A DNA stretch of 64,000 bases from G963676095 sp963676095 (GCA_963676095.1 OY781040.1:4898001-4962000); one strand, 5' to 3'; positions 16,870-26,052 are shown, numbered from the stretch's first letter. A program made the numbers and translations. Notes: generated from the sequence alone by a model not told the origin.

Positions 16870-18099
16870 TTAAAATGAGATAGCCGCTTCGAACATAACC
16901 CCTTTAAACTCGGCATCTCCTCCGTATGTCGCAAAATTGTTGTACTGCTGATTTACGTATTCCAGTTTGGCCATCACGTTTTTTGTCAGGAACCATCCCC
17001 CTGCTATCTGTACACGGTTAACCGACATATCCTGGTCGTTGGAAACATGGTTGTAACGTAAGCCTCCGTAAAACTGGTCTGTTTTACCGAAACGGTACAA
17101 GCCTTCAACTGCAAATTGGTTAAAATTGAAATCTGCATTGCTGGTCGATGTTCCGTTTGCATTTTCATACAAGCCAAATAATTCGGCGTGCTTGTACTTG
17201 ATAAATGTATTGACCATAACCGCAGTCAACTTACTGTAGTTTCCCGGACCCCAGCGTCCGTTTCTGTGATTGTTCGAGATATCCGTTCCATCGCTTCCCT
17301 GAGAGGCCGGTACCATTACTTCGTAGTAACGGGATCCCGTACGGTCGCCTGTATAGAGAGTGCCTTTTCTTGAACTTCCGTGATACAGGGGGGAAACAGT
17401 CAGGCGGACTCTCCAGTCGCTGTTCGGTTGTTTATCAATTCCGACTTTTCCGTAAACGGCCAATTCGTCTAAAGTATTGATTTTGCTGAAGGTCGAATCA
17501 GAACTATTATATTCCACTACATTTGGATCAAGGCTCCCGTCTGTCAGGCCTACCATCCCGATCCATCCTTTATCGCGGAACAGGACTTCCAGGGTAGGGG
17601 CAGTAGTGAACGCATCCATTACGTAGTTACCTACAAATGGATTGTTCATGACGGCTGCATTGTCAGAACGACGGAAATGACCGTCTCCGTAATTTATCTC
17701 ATCCACCCCGATTTTTATTGTCAGGTATTGCATCAGGTTGTCAACGACCGGTGAATTAAGAAACGGCATGGCATCAATCAGCAGGTAACCGCCTTTTACC
17801 CAGGTTTCGTTATGGTGGCGGCTGGATAGATAGGTCCTTAGATAAACTTCCATACCTGGTGCCAGGTCCGCGCTAAGATTGAGGTTTGCGCTTGGCAGGT
17901 TAAATGCTGATCCTAACGGCATCAATTCTACCCCATCCGCACTGTTGCTTAATGATTGGAATTGAAGTGCGAAATCTCCACCTATGTGAGTCTGGACTTT
18001 TTCGAATTTTGCAGGGTCAAGTTTCTGCTGTTCGAAATTCTGTGCAAAGGATGTCAAGGCAACCAACACAGAAACAAGTAATAACGAAATCTTTTTCAT
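16870..18099 (-). CDS. Outer-membrane beta-barrel protein of unknown substrate
   Basis: The 409-aa protein has a signal peptide (MKKISLLLVSVLVALTSFAQ), amphipathic strands throughout and a terminal Phe (EAAISF), all typical of an outer-membrane barrel. Segments such as AKLEYVNQQYNNFATYGG resemble porin barrels. It sits between two YceI genes (69 bp and 32 bp gaps). I do not recognise a characterised family member. A channel or lipid/quinone-related role together with YceI is only a guess. Confidence 0.7.
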   Translation of the reverse strand: MKKISLLLVSVLVALTSFAQNFEQQKLDPAKFEKVQTHIGGDFALQFQSLSNSADGVELMPLGSAFNLPSANLNLSADLAPGMEVYLRTYLSSRHHNETWVKGGYLLIDAMPFLNSPVVDNLMQYLTIKIGVDEINYGDGHFRRSDNAAVMNNPFVGNYVMDAFTTAPTLEVLFRDKGWIGMVGLTDGSLDPNVVEYNSSDSTFSKINTLDELAVYGKVGIDKQPNSDWRVRLTVSPLYHGSSRKGTLYTGDRTGSRYYEVMVPASQGSDGTDISNNHRNGRWGPGNYSKLTAVMVNTFIKYKHAELFGLYENANGTSTSNADFNFNQFAVEGLYRFGKTDQFYGGLRYNHVSNDQDMSVNRVQIAGGWFLTKNVMAKLEYVNQQYNNFATYGGDAEFKGVMFEAAISF

Positions 18100-18131
18100 A
18101 CTATCTAAAATGTTACTTGATTTTTATTAAT

Positions 18132-18707
18132 TTATTTGTGGTAAACCAGGTCATAATCAACCTGTACGTCATCTCCCGTTTTTATGGTTCCCATCAGGGC
18201 AACCGGTGGTTCCATATCAAATTCAGACATTTTCACAGGAAGGGTCCCTTTTATCTCGAATTTCCCGTCATCGGAACTCGTTACAGTGAAAGAGGTTCCG
18301 ACGGTCTTTGTCTTTCCAGCAATAGTCAGGGTTACCGTGGCTTTTCCCTTTCCCTGTTCTTCTTGGGCATGCAGTAGCTTTACACGAATCTGGGGAAACG
18401 AGCTTTCTTTCAATGCTTCATAAGCCTTTTTATCCATCAGGCTATGTTCACTTTTAAGGGCTTTAACCTCAATAATAAGATCTCCTGATGTCAGATCATT
18501 TAAGTAGTTACCCGTGGTTATAGTAAAAGAGCTGTTCATTTTTTCGACTTTCATTTCCCAGTTATGAAGGGTTGAAGTGCCCCTGACTGTCATTGAACTA
18601 CTTTCGGGGGACAGTCTGTATTGTATCTGGGCTCCGACTGTACCACAGATGAAAAGGAAGAATCCTGCCAGCAAACCGATTTTTAGTGTTTTAATCATCT
18701 TTTTCAT
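18132..18707 (-). CDS. YceI-family periplasmic protein (first copy)
   Basis: I choose the start at 18707 (MKKMIKTLKIGLL, 191 aa), which gives a normal signal peptide ending near VGAQ and has AGTAGGAT just upstream. A start at 18767 would overlap the operator region. YceI features are STLHNWEMKVEKM (strand with conserved HNW), KKAYEALKESSFPQIRV, TIAGKTKTV and the MSEFDMEPPVALMGTIK ending. It is the first gene of the YceI-barrel-YceI-Rrf2 run. Confidence 0.88.
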   Translation of the reverse strand: MKKMIKTLKIGLLAGFFLFICGTVGAQIQYRLSPESSSMTVRGTSTLHNWEMKVEKMNSSFTITTGNYLNDLTSGDLIIEVKALKSEHSLMDKKAYEALKESSFPQIRVKLLHAQEEQGKGKATVTLTIAGKTKTVGTSFTVTSSDDGKFEIKGTLPVKMSEFDMEPPVALMGTIKTGDDVQVDYDLVYHK

Positions 18708-18710
18708 TTT

Positions 18711-18840
18711 TATCCTACTTTTCCTACTGTTTTGATGGTGTAAACATAAAGACAAAAATGAAATCATTTTGTAATAAATGATACAAAGTCTTAATTTGAA
18801 TTTGGACTAAAAAAGAATATCCCACTAAAACAGTAGGATA
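18711..18840 (-). promoter_or_regulatory. Putative Rrf2 operator region with promoter
   Basis: A dyad lies at 18818-18840: arm TATCCCACT (18818-18826), spacer AAAAC, arm AGTAGGATA (18832-18840), 8 of 9 positions complementary. Two more half-sites, TATCCTACT (18711-18719) and TCCTACTGTTTT (18722-18733), lie next to the start codon; the latter is the exact complement of 18827-18838. Between them is another dyad, ATCATTT-6-AAATGAT (18763-18782), which lies between a TTTG and a TTTTTG on the minus strand at roughly -33/-7 spacing. The layout fits repression of the YceI operon. Confidence 0.5.
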
Positions 18841-18884
18841 TTAATTCATTATCAGGCAATAAGAAGATTATGTAAAAATGAAAA

Positions 18885-20351
18885 TTAAGAGATATTCTTC
18901 AGCACATCAGCCAGATGATCCCAGAATTTTTTTACAGTTCCAATTTGAAGTCGTTCGTCAGGAGAGTGTGCATTCCGGATAGTTGGTCCGAATGAAACCA
19001 TGTCGAGGTCCGGATATTTTTCTAGAAATAAACCACATTCCAGTCCGGCATGGATTGATCTTATCACAGGTTTCTTACCAAATAGCCTTTGATAAGATTC
19101 GGATACAATACGGAGAACCGGGCTGTCCGGGTTAGGTGCCCATCCTGGATACCCTTCGGAATGCGTCACTTTTGCTCCTGCCATTTCGAACACGGAACGA
19201 ACCATTTCGGCGGCATAGAATTTCCGGGTCTCCAGTTCGCTTCGCTGACTGGTGGTGATGAGTATTTTTGTATCATCAATAAACTTAACCGAAGCCAGAT
19301 TTGTGGAGGTTTCTACCATATCTTTCATCCTCGTACTCATTTCGAGTACACCGTGGGGGCAGGCGTACAGCATATTCAGGAAATTCTCCTGGCTTGATTG
19401 TGTCATGACCATTGAAGGACGTATTGCCGAATTATGGTCGAGTATAAGGTTGGGCTCGGTACGTTCAAACTCGTATTCAACTTCAGCAGAAAACATATTT
19501 AGCTCGGCAATCAACTGTTCTTTTTGTACATTGGGGACAATTATCCAGGCCGAAGCCTCCCGGGCAATGGCATTTCTGAGATTCCCCCCGTTAAAATCTG
19601 CAACACGAACGCCAAATTTACGGATAGCATGCCATAAAAAGCGGGTCAGTATCTTGATGGCATTCCCCCTTCCTTTGTTTATATCATCGCCTGAGTGCCC
19701 ACCCCAAAGTCCGTGTACCATGATTTTTAATCCAAATGAATTGCCGGGCGTTTTTTCTTTTTCTAAGTCCAGTTCGGCGATTGTGTCAACTCCTCCGGCA
19801 CACCCGATAAAAAGTTCTCCTTCATCTTCCGAGTCGAGATTGAGCAGAATCTTCCCGGAAAAGAATCCTGGCTGTAGGGCAAAAGCACCGCTTAATCCGG
19901 TTTCTTCATCAACCGTAAACAGGCATTCCATCGGGCCGTGCTTAAGCCCGGGGGTTGTCAGTACCGCCATCTGGGCAGCAATGCCAATCCCGTTGTCAGC
20001 CCCGAGTGTGGTTCCGTCGGCTTTTACCCACTCTCCGTCAATAATTGGGATAATCGGGTCATTATTAAAATCAAAAATCCGTTCCTTATTCTTTTCACAA
20101 ACCATGTCCAAGTGCGATTGCAACACAATAACAGGACGATGTTCCATCCCTGGTGTTGCCGGTTTGGAAATCAGTACATTCCCAATTTCATCTGTCTTGG
20201 AAGCCAATCCGTTTTTCTCGGCAAAGTCCAGCAAAAAGTTCCTGATTTTTTCTTCCTTTTTCGAAGGTCTTGGAATTTGGCATATCTCCTCAAAATAGTT
20301 CCAAACAACCTTTGGTTCGAGTTTTCCCAACTTCTTCATGTCTCTATTCAT
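18885..20351 (-). CDS. pepD: Cytosol non-specific dipeptidase (aminoacyl-histidine dipeptidase, M20C)
   Basis: The 488-aa protein is a zinc dipeptidase. Family motifs are EEICQIPRPSKKEEKI near the N-terminus, VLQSHLDMVCEK (metal His and Asp), GTTLGADNGIGIA (second metal Asp), TVDEETGLSGA (Glu-Glu) and IHAGLECG (metal Glu/His region). Length agrees with PepD (about 485 aa). It is a single gene, upstream of the YceI operon on the same strand with a 177-bp gap. Confidence 0.93.
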   Translation of the reverse strand: MNRDMKKLGKLEPKVVWNYFEEICQIPRPSKKEEKIRNFLLDFAEKNGLASKTDEIGNVLISKPATPGMEHRPVIVLQSHLDMVCEKNKERIFDFNNDPIIPIIDGEWVKADGTTLGADNGIGIAAQMAVLTTPGLKHGPMECLFTVDEETGLSGAFALQPGFFSGKILLNLDSEDEGELFIGCAGGVDTIAELDLEKEKTPGNSFGLKIMVHGLWGGHSGDDINKGRGNAIKILTRFLWHAIRKFGVRVADFNGGNLRNAIAREASAWIIVPNVQKEQLIAELNMFSAEVEYEFERTEPNLILDHNSAIRPSMVMTQSSQENFLNMLYACPHGVLEMSTRMKDMVETSTNLASVKFIDDTKILITTSQRSELETRKFYAAEMVRSVFEMAGAKVTHSEGYPGWAPNPDSPVLRIVSESYQRLFGKKPVIRSIHAGLECGLFLEKYPDLDMVSFGPTIRNAHSPDERLQIGTVKKFWDHLADVLKNIS

Positions 20352-20379
20352 TAAAAAACATAAAATTAGCTTAAATTCA

Positions 20380-20731
20380 TGTATCCTGTAAGCATTTCGG
20401 GATGAAAATTGTTTTCTTTCAGCTTGGGTAATTCTCTTGTTTGGCTACGCCGTTTGAATTTTTGAAACTCCGTTGTATGAATGTCGTTAACGAAGTTCCT
20501 GTTTGTCTGAGTTTTTTGTCTGCAATTGTTTCTATTGTTAGCTGTTTTTCTGCTTTTGGGTACCCCGCAACGAGAAAGTGCCCAACCATCAAATACTTAT
20601 TGCTTCTATTGCTAAATGGTTTCTGTTGTTGTTATTATTTTATTGTGTGTTCTCATTCATTGCTGGTACGGATTCCGGTGTTCCATTGTCTGTTTCCCTT
20701 TCCTGTTCCCTTTGTTCTCTTCCTAATTCCT
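20380..20731. repeat. Low-complexity intergenic region with AACAAyAGAAAC-type repeats
   Basis: About 350 bp between pepD and mazG hold no gene. Read on the minus strand it is purine/A-rich and contains repeated variants of ACAACAGAAAC, CAATAGAAAC and CAATAGAAGC, ending in A/G-rich text next to the mazG stop. Similar words occur in the opposite orientation at 34109-34360. It looks like a decayed intergenic repeat family rather than a gene. Confidence 0.5.
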
Positions 20732-21508
20732 TTATTCCAAAGCCTTGGCTTCTTCCCAATATTTATCCATCTCGGCGAGGCTCATTTTTTTTAGATCGAG
20801 ACCTTTTTTCAGGGTTTGGCTTTCAAGGTAGTTGAACCGTTTGATGAATTTGATGTTTGTTCTTTCCAGAGCGGTTTCCGGATCGATTCCATATAACCGT
20901 GCGGCATTGACCATAGCGAAGAATAAATCGCCAAACTCGGCTTCCATTTTGTCGGCATTGTTTGCTGTGATTTCATCCTGAAGTTCACTCACTTCTTCTT
21001 TTACTTTTTCCCAAACCTGTTCGGGATGCTCCCAGTCGAACCCGACAGCGCTTACTTTCTCCTGGATCCGGTTCGCCTTTACCAGGGCCGGAAGCGATTT
21101 AGGTACTCCCTCCAGTACTGTTTTCTTTTTACGGCCTTTTTCTTTTAGCTTTAGTGCTTCCCAGTTTTGTTCTACCTCGCGCGCATTTTCTGCTCCCTGG
21201 CTTCCGTATATGTGAGGATGACGATAGATCAGTTTCTCGTTTAGCGAATTAATAACATCGGTCATGTCAAAGGCTTGTTTTTCAGAGCCTATTTTGGCAT
21301 AAAAGACCACATGGAGCAATAAATCACCAAGTTCTTTCCGGATTTCGTCCATGTCGTTCTGAATGATTGCATCTGCAAGTTCATAGGTTTCTTCAATGGT
21401 TAGTTTTCGAAGCGATTCAAATGTCTGCTCTTTATCCCAGGGACATTTTGCCCTTAATTCATCCATGATTTCAAGGAGCTTGCCAAATGCTTTCAGTTTC
21501 TCGTCCAT
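20732..21508 (-). CDS. mazG: Nucleoside triphosphate pyrophosphohydrolase MazG
   Basis: I set the start at 21508 (MDEKLKAFGKLLEIMDELR, 258 aa). The open frame continues 91 codons upstream, but that part is unlike MazG and would overlap the divergent gene at 21696. MazG hydrolyses (d)NTPs to NMP and PPi and cleans up non-canonical or excess nucleotides. The CPWDKEQTFESLRKLTIEE signature and the EETYELADAI metal site are in the first 50 residues. A second MazG-like half follows (about 140-250, KVKEEVSELQDEI and EFGDLFFAMVNAARL). Confidence 0.93.
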   Translation of the reverse strand: MDEKLKAFGKLLEIMDELRAKCPWDKEQTFESLRKLTIEETYELADAIIQNDMDEIRKELGDLLLHVVFYAKIGSEKQAFDMTDVINSLNEKLIYRHPHIYGSQGAENAREVEQNWEALKLKEKGRKKKTVLEGVPKSLPALVKANRIQEKVSAVGFDWEHPEQVWEKVKEEVSELQDEITANNADKMEAEFGDLFFAMVNAARLYGIDPETALERTNIKFIKRFNYLESQTLKKGLDLKKMSLAEMDKYWEEAKALE

Positions 21509-21695
21509 AACTCTTTTCTTTATTAGTTCCTCAAAATTACAATCTTTATCGGGAGTGGCTTTATCTACCGGCGGGGCTTTATGCCGAAAATGATAAAAAG
21601 ATAATTGTCGGAACGGTAATTTTTTTAAAGCTAAAATTTTTATTAAATCCGGTTGAACCTTTTCTTTTTCGGGTGTATCAATATCAAAAAACAAC

Positions 21696-21926
21696 ATGCA
21701 GTTTGACAAACGAAAGTATATGATGCTTATTTTTCTATTGATTGTACTAATTTTAGGTTTTATTTTTATGAGTGGGCCCAAAAATAGTGACCCTGAAAGT
21801 TTTAATATGAATATTTTCAGCTTCAGACGGATAACATTAGCTCCGGTTTTAATATTAACGGCTTATTCAGGAATGGTTTATCTGATCATGAAGAAACCAA
21901 AAGAAACATGTTCAGAAGAAAAATAA
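21696..21926 (+). CDS. DUF3098 two-helix membrane protein
   Basis: The 76-aa protein has two hydrophobic helices (about 9-26 and 48-66) joined by a polar loop with the conserved-looking NIFSFRRITLAPVLIL stretch that marks DUF3098. Function is unknown. Its end overlaps the ECF sigma gene by 19 bp, so the two are translationally coupled. Confidence 0.8.
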   Translation: MQFDKRKYMMLIFLLIVLILGFIFMSGPKNSDPESFNMNIFSFRRITLAPVLILTAYSGMVYLIMKKPKETCSEEK

Positions 21927-22480
21927 AATCGTATAGTGACGAAAAATTAATGCAGCTGATGGGCACGGGAGATCAGCAAGCCTTTAATGAGCTGTACGAC
22001 CGGTATTATCAACGCTTATACTATTATTTTTTTCGGATGCTGGGCAGTTCGAAGGAAATGGCTAATGATTTTTTACAGGAATTATTTCTGAAGATTATCG
22101 AAAAGCAGGAACATTTTGATCCCCGCTATGAGTTCAGGACCTGGATTTTTTCAATAGCCCATAATCTTTGTAAGAATGAATACAGAAGAAGGGATGTGCG
22201 CAGAAATATTCCTTTACCGGAAACTGATCAGACCGATCCGGTATCGCCAGGGAATATTTCCAGGGATGAACTGGTCGACCGGATTTTTAAAAATCTGGAT
22301 CAGCTAACAGAAGAGCAGAAGTCGGTTTTCCTGATGCATTACAGGGAAGGGTTCCGTATTAATGAGATCTCAGAAGTTTTGGACCTGTCACCAGGTACAG
22401 TGAAATCCAGGCTGTTTTATGCCCGGAAGTTCCTGGCAGATAAGCTGCAATATTTAAAGGATGAAATCGACATAAATTAG
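21908..22480 (+). CDS. ECF-type RNA polymerase sigma factor
   Basis: The 190-aa protein has sigma region 2 (AFNELYDRYYQRLYYYFFRM, about 27-46, and DFLQELFLKI, then FRTWIFSIAHNLCKNEYRRR) and region 4 (LTEEQKSVFLMHYREGF then EISEVLDLSPGTVKSRLFYAR). A short possible anti-sigma/membrane protein follows at 22531. It is coupled to the DUF3098 gene in front by overlap. Confidence 0.92.
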   Translation: MFRRKIKSYSDEKLMQLMGTGDQQAFNELYDRYYQRLYYYFFRMLGSSKEMANDFLQELFLKIIEKQEHFDPRYEFRTWIFSIAHNLCKNEYRRRDVRRNIPLPETDQTDPVSPGNISRDELVDRIFKNLDQLTEEQKSVFLMHYREGFRINEISEVLDLSPGTVKSRLFYARKFLADKLQYLKDEIDIN

Positions 22481-22530
22481 GATCTAAGAATTGAAGAATA
22501 ATTGTTGCATGAAGATTAAAAAAAATAGAA

Positions 22531-22878
22531 ATGAACGAGAAAATGCTTAAGAAATTAATAGTACAGGACCGGCCAGGTGCGCCAGACCCTTATCTCAGAG
22601 AACGGTTACGGCAGGTTCTTTTTAAACGTTCCGCCGTTTATAAGATCAGGCAGAATTCGTTTGCCGGTTTTTTTTCCTGGATTTTTTCTTCAAGACAGGC
22701 AGCAATAAAACTGGCTTTCGCCGGGATCGTGACCTTTCTGTTTTTTGTAAAACCGGACTTTATTTTTTACAGGCATGTACCTTCGGTGATTGATACAACC
22801 AGGGTCGATCAATCCGGTGCGACTGATTCTGCATTGTTCCATTTGCCCAAGAGTTCCACAACCGATAGCATTCTTTAA
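22531..22878 (+). CDS. Small single-pass membrane protein, possible partner of the sigma factor
   Basis: The 115-aa product has a basic N-terminal half (about 1-60), one transmembrane helix (about 61-78, KLAFAGIVTFLFFVKPDF) and a short polar outer tail. Position right after an ECF sigma gene (50 bp) and this topology suggest an anti-sigma-like role, but no zinc-binding HxxxCxxC motif is present. I do not recognise the family. Confidence 0.6.
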   Translation: MNEKMLKKLIVQDRPGAPDPYLRERLRQVLFKRSAVYKIRQNSFAGFFSWIFSSRQAAIKLAFAGIVTFLFFVKPDFIFYRHVPSVIDTTRVDQSGATDSALFHLPKSSTTDSIL

Positions 22879-22942
22879 GTTTGTTGTTTGAAAAGCTAAT
22901 AAGCCGGTTTGAGACAATGGTCATGCCTGTCAGTTATAATTT

Positions 22943-25912
22943 TCATGTCATTGTTCTCAGATAACTTTCCAATCTGACTCTCATTTTTTCAGCCAGTTCC
23001 GGGGCATATTGCTCTGCCAGTTTTAGCAGATAATGATATAAATATAACTTGGACGTTTCTTCTTGGTTGATGAACATAGCCTCGTTTCCCCTGAACAGGG
23101 AAAAGTAGTCAAGCCATTGTTCCAGGTTTGCAGTCTGCTTTTTCAACTGAGACAAGCCTTCACTATTCCGGCCAATTTTAAACCAGGCCTCATTGAGCTG
23201 GCACGACCAGTAATCTACCGGCCAAAGCCTTAATGGCTGAACCGATTCTCCTTCCCTGATTACCCGGGCGGCCAAATCATCTTTTTCTTCTTTTGCCAGG
23301 ACATCCGCCAGCCGGTAAAAGGCCTGACGAATCTGGGCAACGGCAAACATCCGCCGGTGGTGCCAGCTGAAATAGACAGAACTGTCTTTGAGGTTTGTCC
23401 AGTTACATCTTTTCATCAGGTTGTCATACAGTATTTTCGAGTCTGTTTCTCCGGTACCGGCTATGTTTCCGGATTCGTATTTTTCCGGAACAAGTGTATA
23501 TACCATCCCGTCAAAACGCAGGTAATCCTGTAATCCGTGATCGGCCGGATCGGCGAGAGAAGTAAAGCAAATAGGTCGTTTCCCTATATTTGAGGCAATA
23601 ACATCCCAGAAAGCGAGGTCACCCTTCATCATGTAGGATTCCTTGAGTTTTATGGGAATGCTGTCATTATTAACTGAAATTTTCAGGTTTGTAACCGGGA
23701 TATAATCCAGGATATCGCCATCCTGCATCCTTATTTTTGTCCCGGATGAGTCACTGGCCACGAACTTCAGCACATCGTTTATTACCTGTTCTTTTTTGAT
23801 ACGGGAAACTACAGGAATGTAATCGATATTCCCGGCTTCATATTTTTCAACTGGGATTGTTAGCTTTAGTCCCGGGTTATCATATATTTCCCGGTTGATT
23901 TGCCTGATGTACCATCCCGCGCTCAGGTAGGGCATCACCACAATCCTGATATCTTTGCGGATGCCTTCTACTTCCTGGCAATACCAAACCGGATAAGTAT
24001 CGTTGTCTCCATGGGTAAACAGGATTGCGTTTGGCTCGCATGACATCAGGTAATTTTTTGCAAGGTCACGTCCTGAGTATCTTCCAGACCGGTTGTGATC
24101 ATTATAATTTTGTTGAAGCAAGATTCCAGGCCCGGCTAAAAAGGCTATTAACGTGGCAGTTAATACAAAAAACCGGTGTTTTGTTTTCTTCATAACGAAA
24201 TTAAACAGGGCAAGTGCCCCAAAACCTATCCAGATTGAAAAGATAAAAAAGGAACCGACGTAAACATAATCCCTCTCCCTCGGTGTTTCCGGTATTTCGT
24301 TGAGGTAGGCGACAAGCCCGATACTCATAATAAGGAATAGAAGCAAGACCGGATAAAATGTTTTTTTTTCATGCCGGTAATGATAAATCATTCCTGCCAG
24401 TCCAAGGATCAGGGGAAGAAAAAAGTAACGGTTTCTGGCTTCGTTATTTTGAAGTTCGTCAGGGAGGTTCTTTTGGGGGCCGAGCCGGAGACTGTCAATG
24501 ACCGGGATGCCACAGATCCAGTTCCCGTAAAGAGGGCCTCCTGTTCCCTGTATGTCGTTTTGCCTTCCTGCAAAATTCCACAGGAAATACCTGATGTACA
24601 TGTGACCTAACTGATAATTCAGAAAAAAGCGCAGGTTCTCTCCAAAGGTAGGAACGGTTGTCGTCTCTGTTATCCCATTTTCTGTTTCGAATTGCACCTT
24701 TCTTCCTTTCCAGCCGCTCCACTGCCTGTAAGCTCCGGCCTGCCCGTCTTCCCGGCTATACATTCTGGGAAAAAATCCTGTGGTTTGTGAGTAATATACT
24801 ACCTTGGGATTTAGCCGGGCCGGAACATATTTCTTTCCATCGAATTCATAACTGTTTCGTTCTTTGTATTCCCTTGGAACTGAACCGAAGTTTTCTCCGT
24901 AAAAGATTGGCCTGGTACCATAACTTTCACGTTTCAGATAATTAATCAGTTCGAATGTCGTTTCCGGGTTGCCCTGGTCTACTGGCGGATTTGCTTCAGA
25001 CCGGATAAAAACACTCAGGTAAGAAGTGTAGCCCAGCGTAAGAAAAAGAAAGCATAACACGACTGTGTTCCATAATGTTTTACCTTTTTTCTGTGTAAAA
25101 TACAATGCCAGTATAAATGCGGCAGACAGGAGAACAAGATATAAATAAAATCCCGTGTTTACCGGTAATCCCAATGTGTTTACTGCCAGCAGTTCCAGTG
25201 GCCCTGCCAGTTCAAATAATCCGGGAATATATACATTCATAATTACGAGGATGAGCAGCATGGAGCCTGTCATGACAAATATTGTCCCTTTCACTGTTAC
25301 CGGATACCTGCGGATATAGATGATCAGGGCGACAGTCGGGATGACCAGCAGGTTTAAAAGATGTACACCTATAGACAGGCCTGTCATGAAGAAAATCAAC
25401 ACGATCCACCGGTTTGAATATTTTGTTTCAGGTTCGCGTTCCCATTTGGTAACTGCCCAAAGGACAAGGGCCGTGAAGAGCGAAGATAGGGCATAGACCT
25501 CGGCTTCGACTGCTGAAAACCAGAATGAATCGGAAAAGGCAAAGCTAAGGGCCCCTGTTGCCGAAGCCATCCATATCAGAGCGGGTTTAATATTCACTGT
25601 TTTTTTCATGAGCCAGACAGATATCCAAAAGAGTAACATGACTGTTGCTGCACTGGATATTGCAGAAATAAGGTTGATCATCATGGCTGCTTTTTCTGTG
25701 TGTCCCGTGCTAAATAACGAGAAAATCCTTCCCAGCATGACAAACAAGGGGGCACCAGGTGCGTGACTGATCTCAAGCTTACTTGCCGAGACAATAAATT
25801 CGCCACAGTCCCAAAGGCTCATTGTCGGCTCAAGGGTCAATACATATATAATCAGGGAAACTGCAAAAATTAGCCATCCCTGGATATTATTCCATTTGTT
25901 GAATGTTGTCAT
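22943..25912 (-). CDS. DUF2723 (TMEM260-like) multi-pass membrane protein, probable GT-C O-mannosyltransferase fold
   Basis: The 989-aa protein begins with a run of hydrophobic helices (about 1-330) that contains EPTMSLWDCGEFIVSASKLE and SHAPGAPLFVMLGR, the hallmark of DUF2723. A second set of helices lies around 500-620, and the C-terminal third is soluble with THGDNDTYPVWYCQEVEG. Human TMEM260, in the same family, is an O-mannosyltransferase, so a glycosyl transfer role at the membrane is plausible. It is divergent from phoH; 25913-26078 holds the shared promoter region. Confidence 0.88.
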   Translation of the reverse strand: MTTFNKWNNIQGWLIFAVSLIIYVLTLEPTMSLWDCGEFIVSASKLEISHAPGAPLFVMLGRIFSLFSTGHTEKAAMMINLISAISSAATVMLLFWISVWLMKKTVNIKPALIWMASATGALSFAFSDSFWFSAVEAEVYALSSLFTALVLWAVTKWEREPETKYSNRWIVLIFFMTGLSIGVHLLNLLVIPTVALIIYIRRYPVTVKGTIFVMTGSMLLILVIMNVYIPGLFELAGPLELLAVNTLGLPVNTGFYLYLVLLSAAFILALYFTQKKGKTLWNTVVLCFLFLTLGYTSYLSVFIRSEANPPVDQGNPETTFELINYLKRESYGTRPIFYGENFGSVPREYKERNSYEFDGKKYVPARLNPKVVYYSQTTGFFPRMYSREDGQAGAYRQWSGWKGRKVQFETENGITETTTVPTFGENLRFFLNYQLGHMYIRYFLWNFAGRQNDIQGTGGPLYGNWICGIPVIDSLRLGPQKNLPDELQNNEARNRYFFLPLILGLAGMIYHYRHEKKTFYPVLLLFLIMSIGLVAYLNEIPETPRERDYVYVGSFFIFSIWIGFGALALFNFVMKKTKHRFFVLTATLIAFLAGPGILLQQNYNDHNRSGRYSGRDLAKNYLMSCEPNAILFTHGDNDTYPVWYCQEVEGIRKDIRIVVMPYLSAGWYIRQINREIYDNPGLKLTIPVEKYEAGNIDYIPVVSRIKKEQVINDVLKFVASDSSGTKIRMQDGDILDYIPVTNLKISVNNDSIPIKLKESYMMKGDLAFWDVIASNIGKRPICFTSLADPADHGLQDYLRFDGMVYTLVPEKYESGNIAGTGETDSKILYDNLMKRCNWTNLKDSSVYFSWHHRRMFAVAQIRQAFYRLADVLAKEEKDDLAARVIREGESVQPLRLWPVDYWSCQLNEAWFKIGRNSEGLSQLKKQTANLEQWLDYFSLFRGNEAMFINQEETSKLYLYHYLLKLAEQYAPELAEKMRVRLESYLRTMT

Positions 25913-26044
25913 ATCGCTTTGTTTACGCTTTTATACACCCGAGATGGAAAAGGTTCAAAAGAGGCATGTTGATCTTTATTTAAAATTCTTGTCAATTAAG
26001 AATTATCAGGAAGAAGGAAGCCCGTTTTTCTCCTCACATTTTTT

Positions 26045-26052
26045 TACTTTTG
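26045..26052 (+). promoter_or_regulatory. -7 box for phoH-purC
   Basis: TACTTTTG matches TAnnTTTG and ends 26 bp before the phoH ATG at 26079. This supports the short phoH start, since a start at 25896 would lie upstream of the promoter. Confidence 0.45.

Noticed and set aside
19252..20298. 348-aa plus-strand ORF opposite pepD
   Set aside because: It is fully antisense to a well-supported dipeptidase gene and has the serine/proline-rich composition typical of shadow frames.
21509..21781. Extended N-terminus of MazG
   Set aside because: The extra 91 codons do not resemble MazG and would overlap the DUF3098 gene on the other strand.
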